A stretch of DNA of 11,036 nt from Paraclostridium ghonii (GCF_023653455.1 NZ_JAKEDR010000111.1:1-11036), one strand, 5' to 3'. Shown: positions 1 through 6,952, counted from the stretch's first letter. Translations and numbers: made by a program. The notes: generated by a model from the sequence alone, not told the origin.

Positions 1-56
1 TAACTATAGTATATAAAAATTATAAATCCTATTATTCCAGCTATGTAAATAAACAA
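1..56 (-). CDS. 5' end of a membrane protein, probably a sensor kinase (partial)
   Basis: Only the first 18 codons are inside the window. The reading frame opens with TTG at 56-54, six bases after a perfect AGGAGG at 63-68, and starts 23 bases after the stop of the LytTR response regulator, so the two are almost certainly co-transcribed. The visible residues read MFIYIAGIIGFIIFIYYS, a hydrophobic stretch that looks like a first membrane segment. LytTR regulators are commonly encoded beside a polytopic GHKL-type (AgrC-like) sensor kinase, so that is the likely product. This is inferred from context alone, because no kinase motif lies inside the window. Confidence 0.5.
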   Translation of the reverse strand, partial: MFIYIAGIIGFIIFIYYS

Positions 57-79
57 ATTTATCCTCCTGTTGTTATAAG

Positions 80-793
80 TTAATCTCTGACATTATAATT
101 TATATACTTCTCTTTTAATTCTAAAAGTTTAAGTCTACTTACCATAGCTTTTTGTGGAATATCAAAAAATATTTCTCTTGAAGCTATTTTTCGTATTTTT
201 TTTATATTAACTATATAACTCCTATGACTTCTATAAAAAGACTCTCCCTCTAACTGCTTTTCTATATCTTCAAGCTTTCCATAAAATGATTTAGTTTTAT
301 ATTCTCTATTAAAATCATAATGTACTGTTATGGTTCTATTATTTACTTCGAAAAAATATATACTGCTTACATCAAATTTAATAATTTCTTTTTGCATTTT
401 TAGTATTATTGTTTTAGTTTTTTTATTTTTTTTTACTTCATAAATAATATTTTTTAATATTTCTTCACTTAATGAATGTTTAAGCAAATATTTATATACA
501 TTTAATCCATAACCTCTAATTGCAAATTCCTCATAATTTGTAAGAAAAACTATACATACTTCTTTATCTAAACTTCTTATTTTTTTAGCTGTATCAATTC
601 CATCCATTTCATCCATGACTATATCCAATATAATTAAGTCAAAATTTTTATCACTAATATCATCTAAAAGTTTAATTCCTGAATCATACTCAAAAACATT
701 AATACTTGTACCTATTGGTTTTGAAAATTTAGCTATATAACTTTTTACTGTGTCCCTGTATATTTTTTCATCGTCACAAATAGCTATTTTCAA
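80..793 (-). CDS. LytTR-family response regulator
   Basis: This is a cytoplasmic two-component response regulator of about 237 aa. Residues 1-120 form a receiver domain: MKIAICDDE carries the acidic pair D7/D8, LIILDIVMDEMDG carries phospho-acceptor D57, T85 is the conserved Thr, and K105 lies in YLLKH (KP is usual). Residues ~125-235 are a LytTR DNA-binding domain, with the typical motif YRSHRSYIVNIKKI at 187-200. I chose the TTG at 793-791. An in-frame ATG at 811 has no Shine-Dalgarno, whereas AAGGTG at 802-807 sits eight bases before the TTG and gives the family's usual N-terminus. AgrA and its relatives activate promoters through paired direct repeats about 21 bp apart. The natural partner is the membrane protein starting 23 bases downstream. 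The PAS kinase upstream belongs to a different kinase class. The target is unknown. Confidence 0.9.
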   Translation of the reverse strand: MKIAICDDEKIYRDTVKSYIAKFSKPIGTSINVFEYDSGIKLLDDISDKNFDLIILDIVMDEMDGIDTAKKIRSLDKEVCIVFLTNYEEFAIRGYGLNVYKYLLKHSLSEEILKNIIYEVKKNKKTKTIILKMQKEIIKFDVSSIYFFEVNNRTITVHYDFNREYKTKSFYGKLEDIEKQLEGESFYRSHRSYIVNIKKIRKIASREIFFDIPQKAMVSRLKLLELKEKYINYNVRD

Positions 794-801
794 CCTTATA
801 A

Positions 802-809
802 CACCTTCC
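802..809 (-). promoter_or_regulatory. Ribosome binding site that sets the response regulator start
   Basis: GGAAGGTG on the minus strand lies eight bases before TTG 793-791. It overlaps the codons that a longer ATG start at 811 would use, and no comparable site precedes that ATG. Confidence 0.6.
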
Positions 810-838
810 ATTTTTTATTTGTACTATAATTACTTTTT

Positions 839-867
839 ATAATAACATTTATAATATATAGCGTAAA
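839..867 (-). promoter_or_regulatory. Candidate promoter of the response regulator
   Basis: TTTACG (867-862), a 17-base spacer and TATTAT (844-839) give a plausible sigma-A promoter, with a start about 40 bases before the TTG codon. It lies just past the hairpin that follows the PAS kinase gene. In sequence this AT-rich, such matches occur by chance, so support is modest. Confidence 0.35.
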
Positions 868-868
868 C

Positions 869-908
869 GATAATAAAGATAGAAATATAAATTCCCATCT
901 TTATTATC
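869..908 (-). terminator. 12-bp perfect hairpin between PAS kinase and response regulator
   Basis: The arms gataataaagat (869-880) and atctttattatc (897-908) are perfectly complementary around a 16-base loop. The hairpin lies 50 bases past the kinase stop. The T-run after it on the minus strand is poor (GTTTACG), so it may be a weak terminator or an RNA-stabilising stem, or it may instead regulate the promoter that starts directly beside it. Confidence 0.35.
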
Positions 909-957
909 TAAGTTCTTTATAAATTGTTGTTTTAATAATATTATTTTAGTAATTATA

Positions 958-2145
958 TTAATATATATCCGAAAATTCTATACTAATAGGATCAAATCCA
1001 CTCATCACACATTTACTAGATATTTTATTTTTTGTATTACCTTTTTTAAATGGTAATTTTACAATAAATTCACTACCTTCTCCTAATGAAGTATTCACAT
1101 CAATAATACCACCATATATGTTTACTATTGAATTAGTTATGTATAGACCAAGTCCACTTCCTTCATTTAGCTTTACTAATCTATCGTCTACATACCCTAA
1201 TTTTTCAAAAATACGTTTTGTATATCTATTTGGTATTCCTACTCCCTCATCTTTAACCTTTATGGTAATATACTCTTTTTCACAAGTTAGCAAAACTTCT
1301 ATTTTCCCATTTTTTTTATTGTATTTTATTGCATTAGATAATAAATTTAATAATATTTTTTCAATGATATTTTCATCAAACTCCCCAATATATTCTTCTT
1401 TATTTGTATCAAATATTAAACTTATACTTTTTCCTTCACAAAATATAGCAGTTTTTGTACATATATTTTCTATAAAAGAAACAATATCCCCCTTTTTAAA
1501 GTTGCACCTTATTTCATTTGAATCTAATTTAGTTACATAGACGAGATTATTAGTAAGTTTTAGCAACCTAAGTCCATTCTTTTTTATAATATCACTAATA
1601 TACTGTATTTCTTCTGCATCTACCTTTTTCATTGAATCTATATTAAAACTTAATAGTTGCAGTGAACTCATAATAGCATTTATTGGTGTTCCCAATTCGT
1701 GGTATAAATTCGAAAAAAAATCAGACTTTAATTTTTCTATTTCTTCATGTATATGTCTTGTGTTAGTTATATCTCTAACCATTCCTACAATTCCACAAAC
1801 TTGATTTTTACTATTTATCATGGGAGTTTTAGTTATTTCTATATATTTTCTTTTTTGATTTACAGTATCTATCTCTTTTTGATAAATTCTTTTAGATTTA
1901 TACCTTATTACCTCTTTGTCTTTTTCTCCAAATATTTTAGATTGCTTGTTGTACTTATATATATCTTTATCTGTTTTCCCTATAATTTGATTAGATTTTA
2001 ACCCCAAACACTTACAAAACTCTCTATTGCAATAAATATATCTCCCTTTTAAATCTTTATAAAATACCACATTTAAAACTGACTCCCCTAATACAAACCC
2101 TAAATCCCTTTTACTTTCTTCTAAGTTATGGTTCATTTTCCCCAC
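958..2145 (-). CDS. Cytoplasmic PAS-domain sensor histidine kinase
   Basis: The product is 395 aa with no membrane segment or signal peptide, so it should sense a cytoplasmic signal. A PAS domain spans roughly 20-130 (VVFYKDLKGRYIYCN near its start, then a PAC-like segment ending GIVGMVRDIT). A HisKA dimerisation domain follows at ~138-205, with phospho-acceptor H149 in FFSNLYHELGTP; Gly replaces the usual Arg of HELRTP. The HATPase_c domain (~255-368) has the N box with N271 in LLNLLSNAIKY, the G1 box DEGVGIP (299-305) and the G2 box GSGLGL (329-334). All catalytic boxes look intact. About 28 extra C-terminal residues lie beyond the ATPase fold. The GTG start at 2145 follows AAGGGGG by about nine bases; an ATG three codons in is an alternative. 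No OmpR- or NarL-type regulator adjoins it, so the partner is probably encoded elsewhere. Confidence 0.9.
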   Translation of the reverse strand: MGKMNHNLEESKRDLGFVLGESVLNVVFYKDLKGRYIYCNREFCKCLGLKSNQIIGKTDKDIYKYNKQSKIFGEKDKEVIRYKSKRIYQKEIDTVNQKRKYIEITKTPMINSKNQVCGIVGMVRDITNTRHIHEEIEKLKSDFFSNLYHELGTPINAIMSSLQLLSFNIDSMKKVDAEEIQYISDIIKKNGLRLLKLTNNLVYVTKLDSNEIRCNFKKGDIVSFIENICTKTAIFCEGKSISLIFDTNKEEYIGEFDENIIEKILLNLLSNAIKYNKKNGKIEVLLTCEKEYITIKVKDEGVGIPNRYTKRIFEKLGYVDDRLVKLNEGSGLGLYITNSIVNIYGGIIDVNTSLGEGSEFIVKLPFKKGNTKNKISSKCVMSGFDPISIEFSDIY

Positions 2146-2203
2146 TCATATAAACCCCCTTTAATTTTTTAAATCAATAATTTCTTAAAATATCCATCAC
2201 TAT

Positions 2204-2232
2204 ATTATATAAAATAAAAGTAGATTTAAGTC
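2204..2232 (-). promoter_or_regulatory. Promoter of the PAS kinase with consensus -10 and poor -35
   Basis: A perfect TATAAT lies at 2209-2204 on the minus strand. The hexamer 17 bases upstream is GACTTA (2232-2227), far from TTGACA. A strong -10 with a weak -35 is typical of promoters that need an activator, and the paired repeats at 2240-2271 lie where one would bind. The predicted start is near 2197, leaving a leader of about 50 bases. Confidence 0.5.
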
Positions 2233-2239
2233 GCATTTG

Positions 2240-2271
2240 GTTGTGAAATGTATTTTTTTAGTTGTGAAATG
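2240..2271. repeat. Two identical 11-bp direct repeats, 21-bp period: candidate operator
   Basis: The sequence gttgtgaaatg occurs at 2240-2250 and again at 2261-2271, identical in all 11 bases and exactly 21 bp (two helical turns) apart. The distal copy overlaps the last codons of the MocR gene. Relative to the predicted kinase transcription start the copies lie near -43 to -53 and -64 to -74, a normal activator position. Both copies contain a GTT core. LytTR regulators are known to bind pairs of roughly 9-bp repeats with this period, but the match to their consensus is partial. Confidence 0.5.
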
Positions 2272-3718
2272 AATTTATTAATCTTCCTATAATTTTTATA
2301 CCTTTTTCTATTTCCTCAAACGAAAGTCTAGAAAATCCTAGCCTTAACGTGTCTTCTCCTTTTTCATTTATGTAAAACACATCTCCTGGCATAAATATAA
2401 CGCCTTGTTCGTGGCATTTTTTTAGTAAATCCCTTGAGTTTATATTTTTCAATTTGATAAAAATATGAAGACCTCCTTCACCTAGTATATATTCATTGGG
2501 TATATACTTATTCACGCAATCATAAGCGAAGTTAAATTTTTCTCCATAAAATTTTTTAATTTTTTTTACGTATTTTTCAAATGCTCCATTGCTCAAATAA
2601 TCATATAAAATTGCTTGATCTAAAAATGAAACGTGAATACTTCTACATCTTTTTACACTTTCAAGTCTTGAAATTGCAGACTTATCACATAATATCCATC
2701 CTATTCTAAGACCTGGAAAAAGAATTTTTGAAAAACTACCTATATATATAACTCCATTATTTAAATTATCTAATGACGCAACCGGAAATATATGAGAACT
2801 AGAATATAATAGTTCTTCATTGAATCCATCCTCAATCATAGGTATATTATATTTTTTCATTAATTTATAAAATCTATATCTATCTTCAGGATTCATAACC
2901 ATTCCTGTTGGATTGTGATATGATGGAGTTATATATGAAAATTTAACTTTAATATCTTTCTTATTTAAAAAATCTAGCTGTTTCTCTAGCATATTAAAAT
3001 CTAATCCATCCTCGTTTATATCTATACCTATAATATTTAGTCCTAGAAACTTAAAAATTTTCTTTGCCGTATTATGAGTTGGATTTTCACATATTATATA
3101 ATCACCTTTTTCTGTAAATGATGACAATATAAGCTCTAACCCTTCTGTAAACCCATTTGTTATCAATATGTCTTTGTTTGTAGTATCTACCCCCTTATTA
3201 TTCATATATTTAAGTAAATAATCTATGAGTGGTTTATACCCTTTTGCATATCCATAATTTAAAATTTTGTGACTTTCTAATGAAATTCTATTTAGAAAAG
3301 CTTTTTTAAATTCATCTATATCAAATAACTCTCCATTTGGAGCTATACTTTTAAAAGATATTAAATCAGATCTCCATGGGATTTCATTCTTTACAATATC
3401 CATATTATTTGCTGTTTTTGTATTTTCATTTTCAAGCTTTGCATAATCAATATACCAAGACTTATTCGAAGTTATATTTTTATAATTTACAAATGTACCT
3501 TTGCCTGATACTGAATAAATAATATCTTCAGCTTTTAGTTCATCATATGCTGCTATTATAGAATTTCTACTTACATTTAAAAACTGGCTTAATTCTCTTG
3601 TAGATGGTAACTTACTATTATTTGGAATTAAACCTTTACTTATCATTATTTCTATATGATTTTTTATTTGTATATAAATTGGATCTTCATCATTTAATTT
3701 TAAATTTGAAAATAACAA
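2258..3718 (-). CDS. MocR-family (GntR HTH + aminotransferase fold) transcriptional regulator
   Basis: This 486-aa protein has the two-part MocR/GabR layout. An N-terminal GntR winged helix (~10-80; LPSTRELSQFLNVSRNSI at 37-54) is joined by a linker to a class I aminotransferase fold (~115-480). PLP-site residues are present: N269 in YHNPTG, D297 in EDGFNEE, Schiff-base K331 in SFSKILFPGLRIGW and carboxylate-binding R459 in LRLGFS. PLP binding is therefore likely, but such proteins act as sensors of PLP or amino-compound ligands rather than as enzymes. The TTG start at 3718 follows AGAGGTGA at normal spacing. It is separated from the arc operon by a strong terminator, so it has its own promoter. 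The target is unknown; no PLP-synthesis, GABA or taurine genes are nearby. Confidence 0.9.
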   Translation of the reverse strand: MLFSNLKLNDEDPIYIQIKNHIEIMISKGLIPNNSKLPSTRELSQFLNVSRNSIIAAYDELKAEDIIYSVSGKGTFVNYKNITSNKSWYIDYAKLENENTKTANNMDIVKNEIPWRSDLISFKSIAPNGELFDIDEFKKAFLNRISLESHKILNYGYAKGYKPLIDYLLKYMNNKGVDTTNKDILITNGFTEGLELILSSFTEKGDYIICENPTHNTAKKIFKFLGLNIIGIDINEDGLDFNMLEKQLDFLNKKDIKVKFSYITPSYHNPTGMVMNPEDRYRFYKLMKKYNIPMIEDGFNEELLYSSSHIFPVASLDNLNNGVIYIGSFSKILFPGLRIGWILCDKSAISRLESVKRCRSIHVSFLDQAILYDYLSNGAFEKYVKKIKKFYGEKFNFAYDCVNKYIPNEYILGEGGLHIFIKLKNINSRDLLKKCHEQGVIFMPGDVFYINEKGEDTLRLGFSRLSFEEIEKGIKIIGRLINSFHN

Positions 3719-3752
3719 ACAATCACCTCTTAATTTGTATAATTATATTATC

Positions 3753-3776
3753 ATTATACTCTTGTTGCTTTAATTT
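3753..3776 (-). promoter_or_regulatory. Candidate MocR-regulator promoter with overlapping inverted repeat
   Basis: TATAAT (3758-3753, minus strand) is preceded at 17 bases by TTTCAA, a weak -35. The predicted start near 3746 leaves a leader of about 28 bases. The -10 is embedded in an inverted repeat, gtataat (3737-3743) and attatac (3753-3759), nine bases apart. That could be an autoregulatory site, but its AT-only composition makes chance likely. Confidence 0.4.
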
Positions 3777-3783
3777 TGAAAAT

Positions 3784-3820
3784 AAAAAAGTATAGAGACA
3801 ATTTTATCTCTATACTTTTT
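3784..3820 (-). terminator. Intrinsic terminator closing the arc operon
   Basis: The arms gtatagaga (3790-3798) and tctctatac (3807-3815) extend into an A5/T5 pairing, giving a 14-bp stem with an 8-base loop. On the minus strand the stem runs into a T6 tract, then ATTTT. The terminator lies three bases past the stop of the small membrane protein. Its near-symmetric form may let it work in both directions. Confidence 0.85.
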
Positions 3821-3822
3821 CG

Positions 3823-4227
3823 TTAGGCTTTGCAAGTATTTAACTTATTGTTTACTTTATTTTGTAACATATATAAAAGTACAGGTATATACATATATGT
3901 TAAATAACCTTTTATATTAAATAATACTAATATTAGTAAAAAAGAAGATACTATGGAAACAGTTGTCGATACTTTATCACTCTTTTTTAACATTTTCATA
4001 AAAATTCCAAACATAAGCCCAAATATAATTATCATAAGTGAAAATACAATAAATATGCTCAACTGCTGTAAATTTGATGGTATTTTAGGAATATACGAGT
4101 ATAAAGTTGTAAATACATATGTCAATAATCCAAACGTTATATATACCTTCCCCATAGTATTTCTTTTAAAAAGAAGTACTACCGTAAATATAAAGTAAAT
4201 GCAACTCAAAAAACTAACTAAACTCAT
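3823..4227 (-). CDS. Small multi-pass membrane protein, last gene of the arc operon, function unknown
   Basis: I do not recognise this 134-aa protein. It is very hydrophobic, with likely membrane segments near residues 3-20, 27-45, 55-78 and 87-104 and a possible fifth at 108-122. Short Lys/Arg-rich loops (KRNTMGK at 21-27, KMLKKSDK at 77-84) and a Lys/Asn-rich tail (KVNNKLNTCKA) suggest positive-inside topology. No catalytic or metal-binding motif stands out. The start ATG at 4227 follows AGGTGAG and lies only 19 bases after the arcD-like stop, while the operon terminator follows its own stop at once, so it is clearly expressed as part of the arc operon. A role alongside transport, or in pH or ammonia stress, can be guessed from position only. 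Confidence 0.8.
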   Translation of the reverse strand: MSLVSFLSCIYFIFTVVLLFKRNTMGKVYITFGLLTYVFTTLYSYIPKIPSNLQQLSIFIVFSLMIIIFGLMFGIFMKMLKKSDKVSTTVSIVSSFLLILVLFNIKGYLTYMYIPVLLYMLQNKVNNKLNTCKA

Positions 4228-4246
4228 AAACTCACCTACACTTATT

Positions 4247-5788
4247 TTATAAGCCTAAGAATAGTGGTACAACAGCTAAAATAATAACTGTAGCTATAAA
4301 TATCATAAGCAATAATTTACTTACAAATTTAACCCAAGTAGCATAATCTATCTTAGATATAGTAAGTCCACCCATAACAACTCCTGATGTTGGAGTTACT
4401 AGGTTTACTATACCACTACCTGCTGCAAACGCTGTAACTATTACTTCTGGTGCTATACCTAGTTTTTGTGCTAACGGTGCAAATATAGGCATAGATACTG
4501 ATGCAAGTCCTGAAGTAGATGGTATTAAGAATGATAATCCTATATAAATTACATAAGCCATGTTTGCAAATAATATAGAAGATACTCCACTTAATACTCC
4601 AGATGCTTTATCTAGTATATATAAATCTAAACCTGCGTTTGCCATCATAAAAGATATACCTCTTGATATACCTATAACAAGTGCAACTCCAACCATATCA
4701 GCACAACCAGCTATAAATGACCCTACTATTTCTTCTTCTGACATTCTATATACAAATCCTATAATAACAGCCATTAAGAAGAACCATGCTGTTAATTCAG
4801 GGAACCACCAAGCTCCTAGTGGGCTTCCATTTAACCATGCTGTAGTATTCTCAAATGCTGTTACTCCAAAATCACCCCAAGGAATAACACCTAAAATCAT
4901 AACTACAAATGATAATATAAATAATCCTAATACTAATTTTCTTTTTCCATTTAATTCTAATATCTCTTCTTGATTTTTACTGAATGCTTCATTTGCTGCA
5001 CTTAATTCATTTTTAGATAGTATAGATGAATTTTTATCAGCATAAACTTTCTTTGCATAACGCATTACATATATTATAGATATTGCAGTAGTTACAATCC
5101 ATAATAATGCGCCTAATATTATAGTAGTACCTTGGTTTATAGTTACTCCAGCTGCACCAGCTGCTGAAACTGCTGCTCCTATTGCAAATGGGTTTACAGT
5201 TGACCCTAAAACTCCACAACCACAACCAAGTAATACTATAGACGCTCCTACTATTGAATCAAATCCTGCTGCAATCATTGTGGCAGTTATTAATGCATAA
5301 AACGCTAAAGACTCTTCTGCCATACCATAAGATGTTCCTCCTAATGAAAAAATTATCATTAAAAGAGGAATTAACATAAGTTCTTTTCCTTTTAATTTTT
5401 TAACTAATGCTCCAACACCAGCATCTAATGCTCCAGTTTTTGTAACAACTCCTAAAAATCCTCCTATTATAAGTACGAATAAAGCAACATCTATTGCTCC
5501 TTTAACTGCTCCTTCATTAGTTACACTTATTAAAGGACCTTCTGCATCATTTATTACTTTTAATGCATCATGAACACCACTTTTATTCATAGCATTTGAA
5601 ACTTCATCTGATAAGTTTACGTCTTTAACCCCTACCATACCTGCAACAGGTGCCATTACTGTATCAGCTAAACTAGCTTTTTTTACACCTGGTACAACTT
5701 GAGTTATTATAGCTATTGCTATCATTATAATCAATAATACAGTATATGCTGATGGGAATTTTAATTTTTTCTTCTTATTCTTTGACAT
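4247..5788 (-). CDS. arcD: YfcC-family transporter, probable arginine/ornithine antiporter (ArcD-like)
   Basis: This 513-aa integral membrane protein has a lysine-rich cytoplasmic start (MSKNKKKKLKFPSAY), a first membrane segment at ~14-33, an extracytoplasmic stretch at ~35-95, and about ten further hydrophobic segments. Signature loops include GTSYGMAEES (151-160), LGSTVNPFA (194-202), IPSTSGLASVSMP (422-434) and VTPTSGVVMGG (464-474), typical of the YfcC / anaerobic C4-dicarboxylate-carrier-like family. Several streptococcal ADI operons carry a YfcC-type protein as ArcD, unlike the APC-type ArcD of Pseudomonas. Lying between arcC and the end of the operon, it most likely exchanges arginine for ornithine, although substrate cannot be read from sequence. 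A terminator-like hairpin separates it from arcC. Confidence 0.85.
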   Translation of the reverse strand: MSKNKKKKLKFPSAYTVLLIIMIAIAIITQVVPGVKKASLADTVMAPVAGMVGVKDVNLSDEVSNAMNKSGVHDALKVINDAEGPLISVTNEGAVKGAIDVALFVLIIGGFLGVVTKTGALDAGVGALVKKLKGKELMLIPLLMIIFSLGGTSYGMAEESLAFYALITATMIAAGFDSIVGASIVLLGCGCGVLGSTVNPFAIGAAVSAAGAAGVTINQGTTIILGALLWIVTTAISIIYVMRYAKKVYADKNSSILSKNELSAANEAFSKNQEEILELNGKRKLVLGLFILSFVVMILGVIPWGDFGVTAFENTTAWLNGSPLGAWWFPELTAWFFLMAVIIGFVYRMSEEEIVGSFIAGCADMVGVALVIGISRGISFMMANAGLDLYILDKASGVLSGVSSILFANMAYVIYIGLSFLIPSTSGLASVSMPIFAPLAQKLGIAPEVIVTAFAAGSGIVNLVTPTSGVVMGGLTISKIDYATWVKFVSKLLLMIFIATVIILAVVPLFLGL

Positions 5789-5820
5789 TTTATCAAACCC
5801 CTTTATTAAAATTTTTAAAT

Positions 5821-5845
5821 AGCATATTACAAAATTAGCATATTA
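5821..5845. repeat. Direct repeat agcatatta, 16-base period, upstream of arcD
   Basis: The nonamer agcatatta occurs at 5821-5829 and 5837-5845, between the arcC/arcD hairpin and the arcD ribosome binding site. It may be a protein-binding site or simply an AT-rich coincidence. Confidence 0.3.
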
Positions 5846-5850
5846 TTCCT

Positions 5851-5887
5851 AAAAAAGGAATATCATTTTCTAAAAAATAATACTCCC
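5851..5887 (-). terminator. Terminator-like hairpin between arcC and arcD
   Basis: On the minus strand GGGAGTATTATTTT pairs with AAAATGATATTCC (two G-T wobbles and one bulged G) around a four-base loop, and is followed directly by T6. This is a credible intrinsic terminator 38 bases past the arcC stop. The T tract is also the loop of a second hairpin (TATTCCT at 5862-5856 with AGGAATA at 5850-5844), which would use part of the same 3' arm. Partial read-through into arcD is expected if the operon is one unit. Confidence 0.55.
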
Positions 5888-5925
5888 TTTTTATATGATA
5901 TATCTTAATTAAAATTTAATTTTCT

Positions 5926-6861
5926 TTATTTTTGTATTATTGTTCCTGTTTTCCCATGTAAAGCTTCTTTAGCTTTTTCTAAAGAAGTTATTAAAGCTTT
6001 TCCATCTGTAGCTGATTCTACAAAGTCAACACAAGCTTCTACTTTAGGTAACATAGACCCTTTAGCAAAGTGTCCTTGTTCTTTATATTCATAAGCTTCT
6101 TTTAAGCTTATATTATCTAATTCTTTTTGATCTGGTTTATTAAAGTTTATGCAAACTTTATCTACTGCTGTTAATATAACTAACATTTGTGCATCAAGAT
6201 CTTTTGCTAACTTAGCACTTGATTTATCTTTATCTATAACTGCAGCCACACCTTGTAATGAACCATCTTCTTTTTCTATTACTGGTATTCCACCACCACC
6301 AACAGTTATTACTATACTACCACTGTCAGTTAATTGTTTAACTGTATCTAACTCAACAATTTTCTTTGGTTGAGGAGATGCAACAACTCTTCTATATCCT
6401 CTTCCTGCATCTTCTACAAATGTAAATCCTTTTTCTTTAGCTATTTTTTCAGCTTCTTCTTTAGAGTAAAACATTCCTACTGGTTTAGTTAAATTTTTAA
6501 ATGCTTCATCATTTTCATCAACCACAACTTGAGTAACTACTGATACAACATTTTTATTTATTTTTCTTGAATTTAATTCATTTTTTATTGATTGTTGTAA
6601 GTGGTACCCTATATATCCTTGACTCATTGATCCACACTCTGCAAATGGCATGCTTGGAGTATTAGCTCCGTTATTAGCCGCAAAATCCATAGCTAAATTT
6701 ATCATACCTACTTGCGGTCCGTTCCCGTGTCCAACTATTACGTTATATCCTTCTTCACAAAGATCAACTATTGTTTTAGCTGTATGCTTAACTAACTCTA
6801 ATTGTTCTTCAGGATTATTTCCTAACGCGTTGCCCCCTAATGCTATAACTAATCTCTTCAT
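5926..6861 (-). CDS. arcC: Carbamate kinase
   Basis: Carbamate kinase catalyses the ATP-yielding last step of the ADI pathway: carbamoyl phosphate + ADP gives ATP + carbamate, which breaks down to NH3 and CO2. It is cytoplasmic. The 311-aa length matches the family. Amino-acid-kinase motifs are clear: ALGGNALGNN (7-16), VGHGNGPQVG (43-52), the Gly-rich VGGGGIPV (187-194), VIDKDKSSAKLA (208-219) with the conserved lysines, and GSMLPKVEA (268-276). The frame stays open upstream to 6927, but I start at ATG 6861: it follows GAGAGGA by five bases and yields the usual MKRLVIALGGNALG N-terminus, whereas the longer form would read through the arcB/arcC hairpin. It lies 91 bases downstream of arcB. 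Confidence 0.96.
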   Translation of the reverse strand: MKRLVIALGGNALGNNPEEQLELVKHTAKTIVDLCEEGYNVIVGHGNGPQVGMINLAMDFAANNGANTPSMPFAECGSMSQGYIGYHLQQSIKNELNSRKINKNVVSVVTQVVVDENDEAFKNLTKPVGMFYSKEEAEKIAKEKGFTFVEDAGRGYRRVVASPQPKKIVELDTVKQLTDSGSIVITVGGGGIPVIEKEDGSLQGVAAVIDKDKSSAKLAKDLDAQMLVILTAVDKVCINFNKPDQKELDNISLKEAYEYKEQGHFAKGSMLPKVEACVDFVESATDGKALITSLEKAKEALHGKTGTIIQK

Positions 6862-6865
6862 AATT

Positions 6866-6874
6866 ATCCTCTCT
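6866..6874 (-). promoter_or_regulatory. Ribosome binding site that sets the arcC start
   Basis: AGAGAGGAT on the minus strand ends a few bases before ATG 6861. It decides between this start and the in-frame ATG at 6927. Confidence 0.7.
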
Positions 6875-6901
6875 CGTTTCTTAAATGTATTTGATAAAAA
6901 T

Positions 6902-6937
6902 AACCCCCATAATATTTCATATAACAAAATGGGGGTT
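6902..6937 (-). terminator. GC-rich hairpin between arcB and arcC
   Basis: The arms aacccccat (6902-6910) and atgggggtt (6929-6937) form a perfect 9-bp stem with five G-C pairs, unusual in this AT-rich region. On the minus strand the stem is followed by ATTTTTAT, a fair T-tract; on the plus strand by a T-run, so it may also stop opposing transcription. It lies 15 bases past the arcB stop. It may act as a partial terminator or as an RNA-stabilising stem after arcB. Confidence 0.7.
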
Positions 6938-6952
6938 TTTTTATACTATAGA

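Noticed and set aside
5037..5225. Short minus-strand frame inside the arcD-like gene
   Set aside because: It is a shifted frame of the transporter, rich in Cys, Trp and Asn, with no independent start signal.
6862..6927. Longer arcC reading frame starting at 6927
   Set aside because: It would read through the arcB/arcC hairpin and add 22 residues unlike any carbamate kinase N-terminus. ATG 6861 has a good ribosome binding site and the canonical start.
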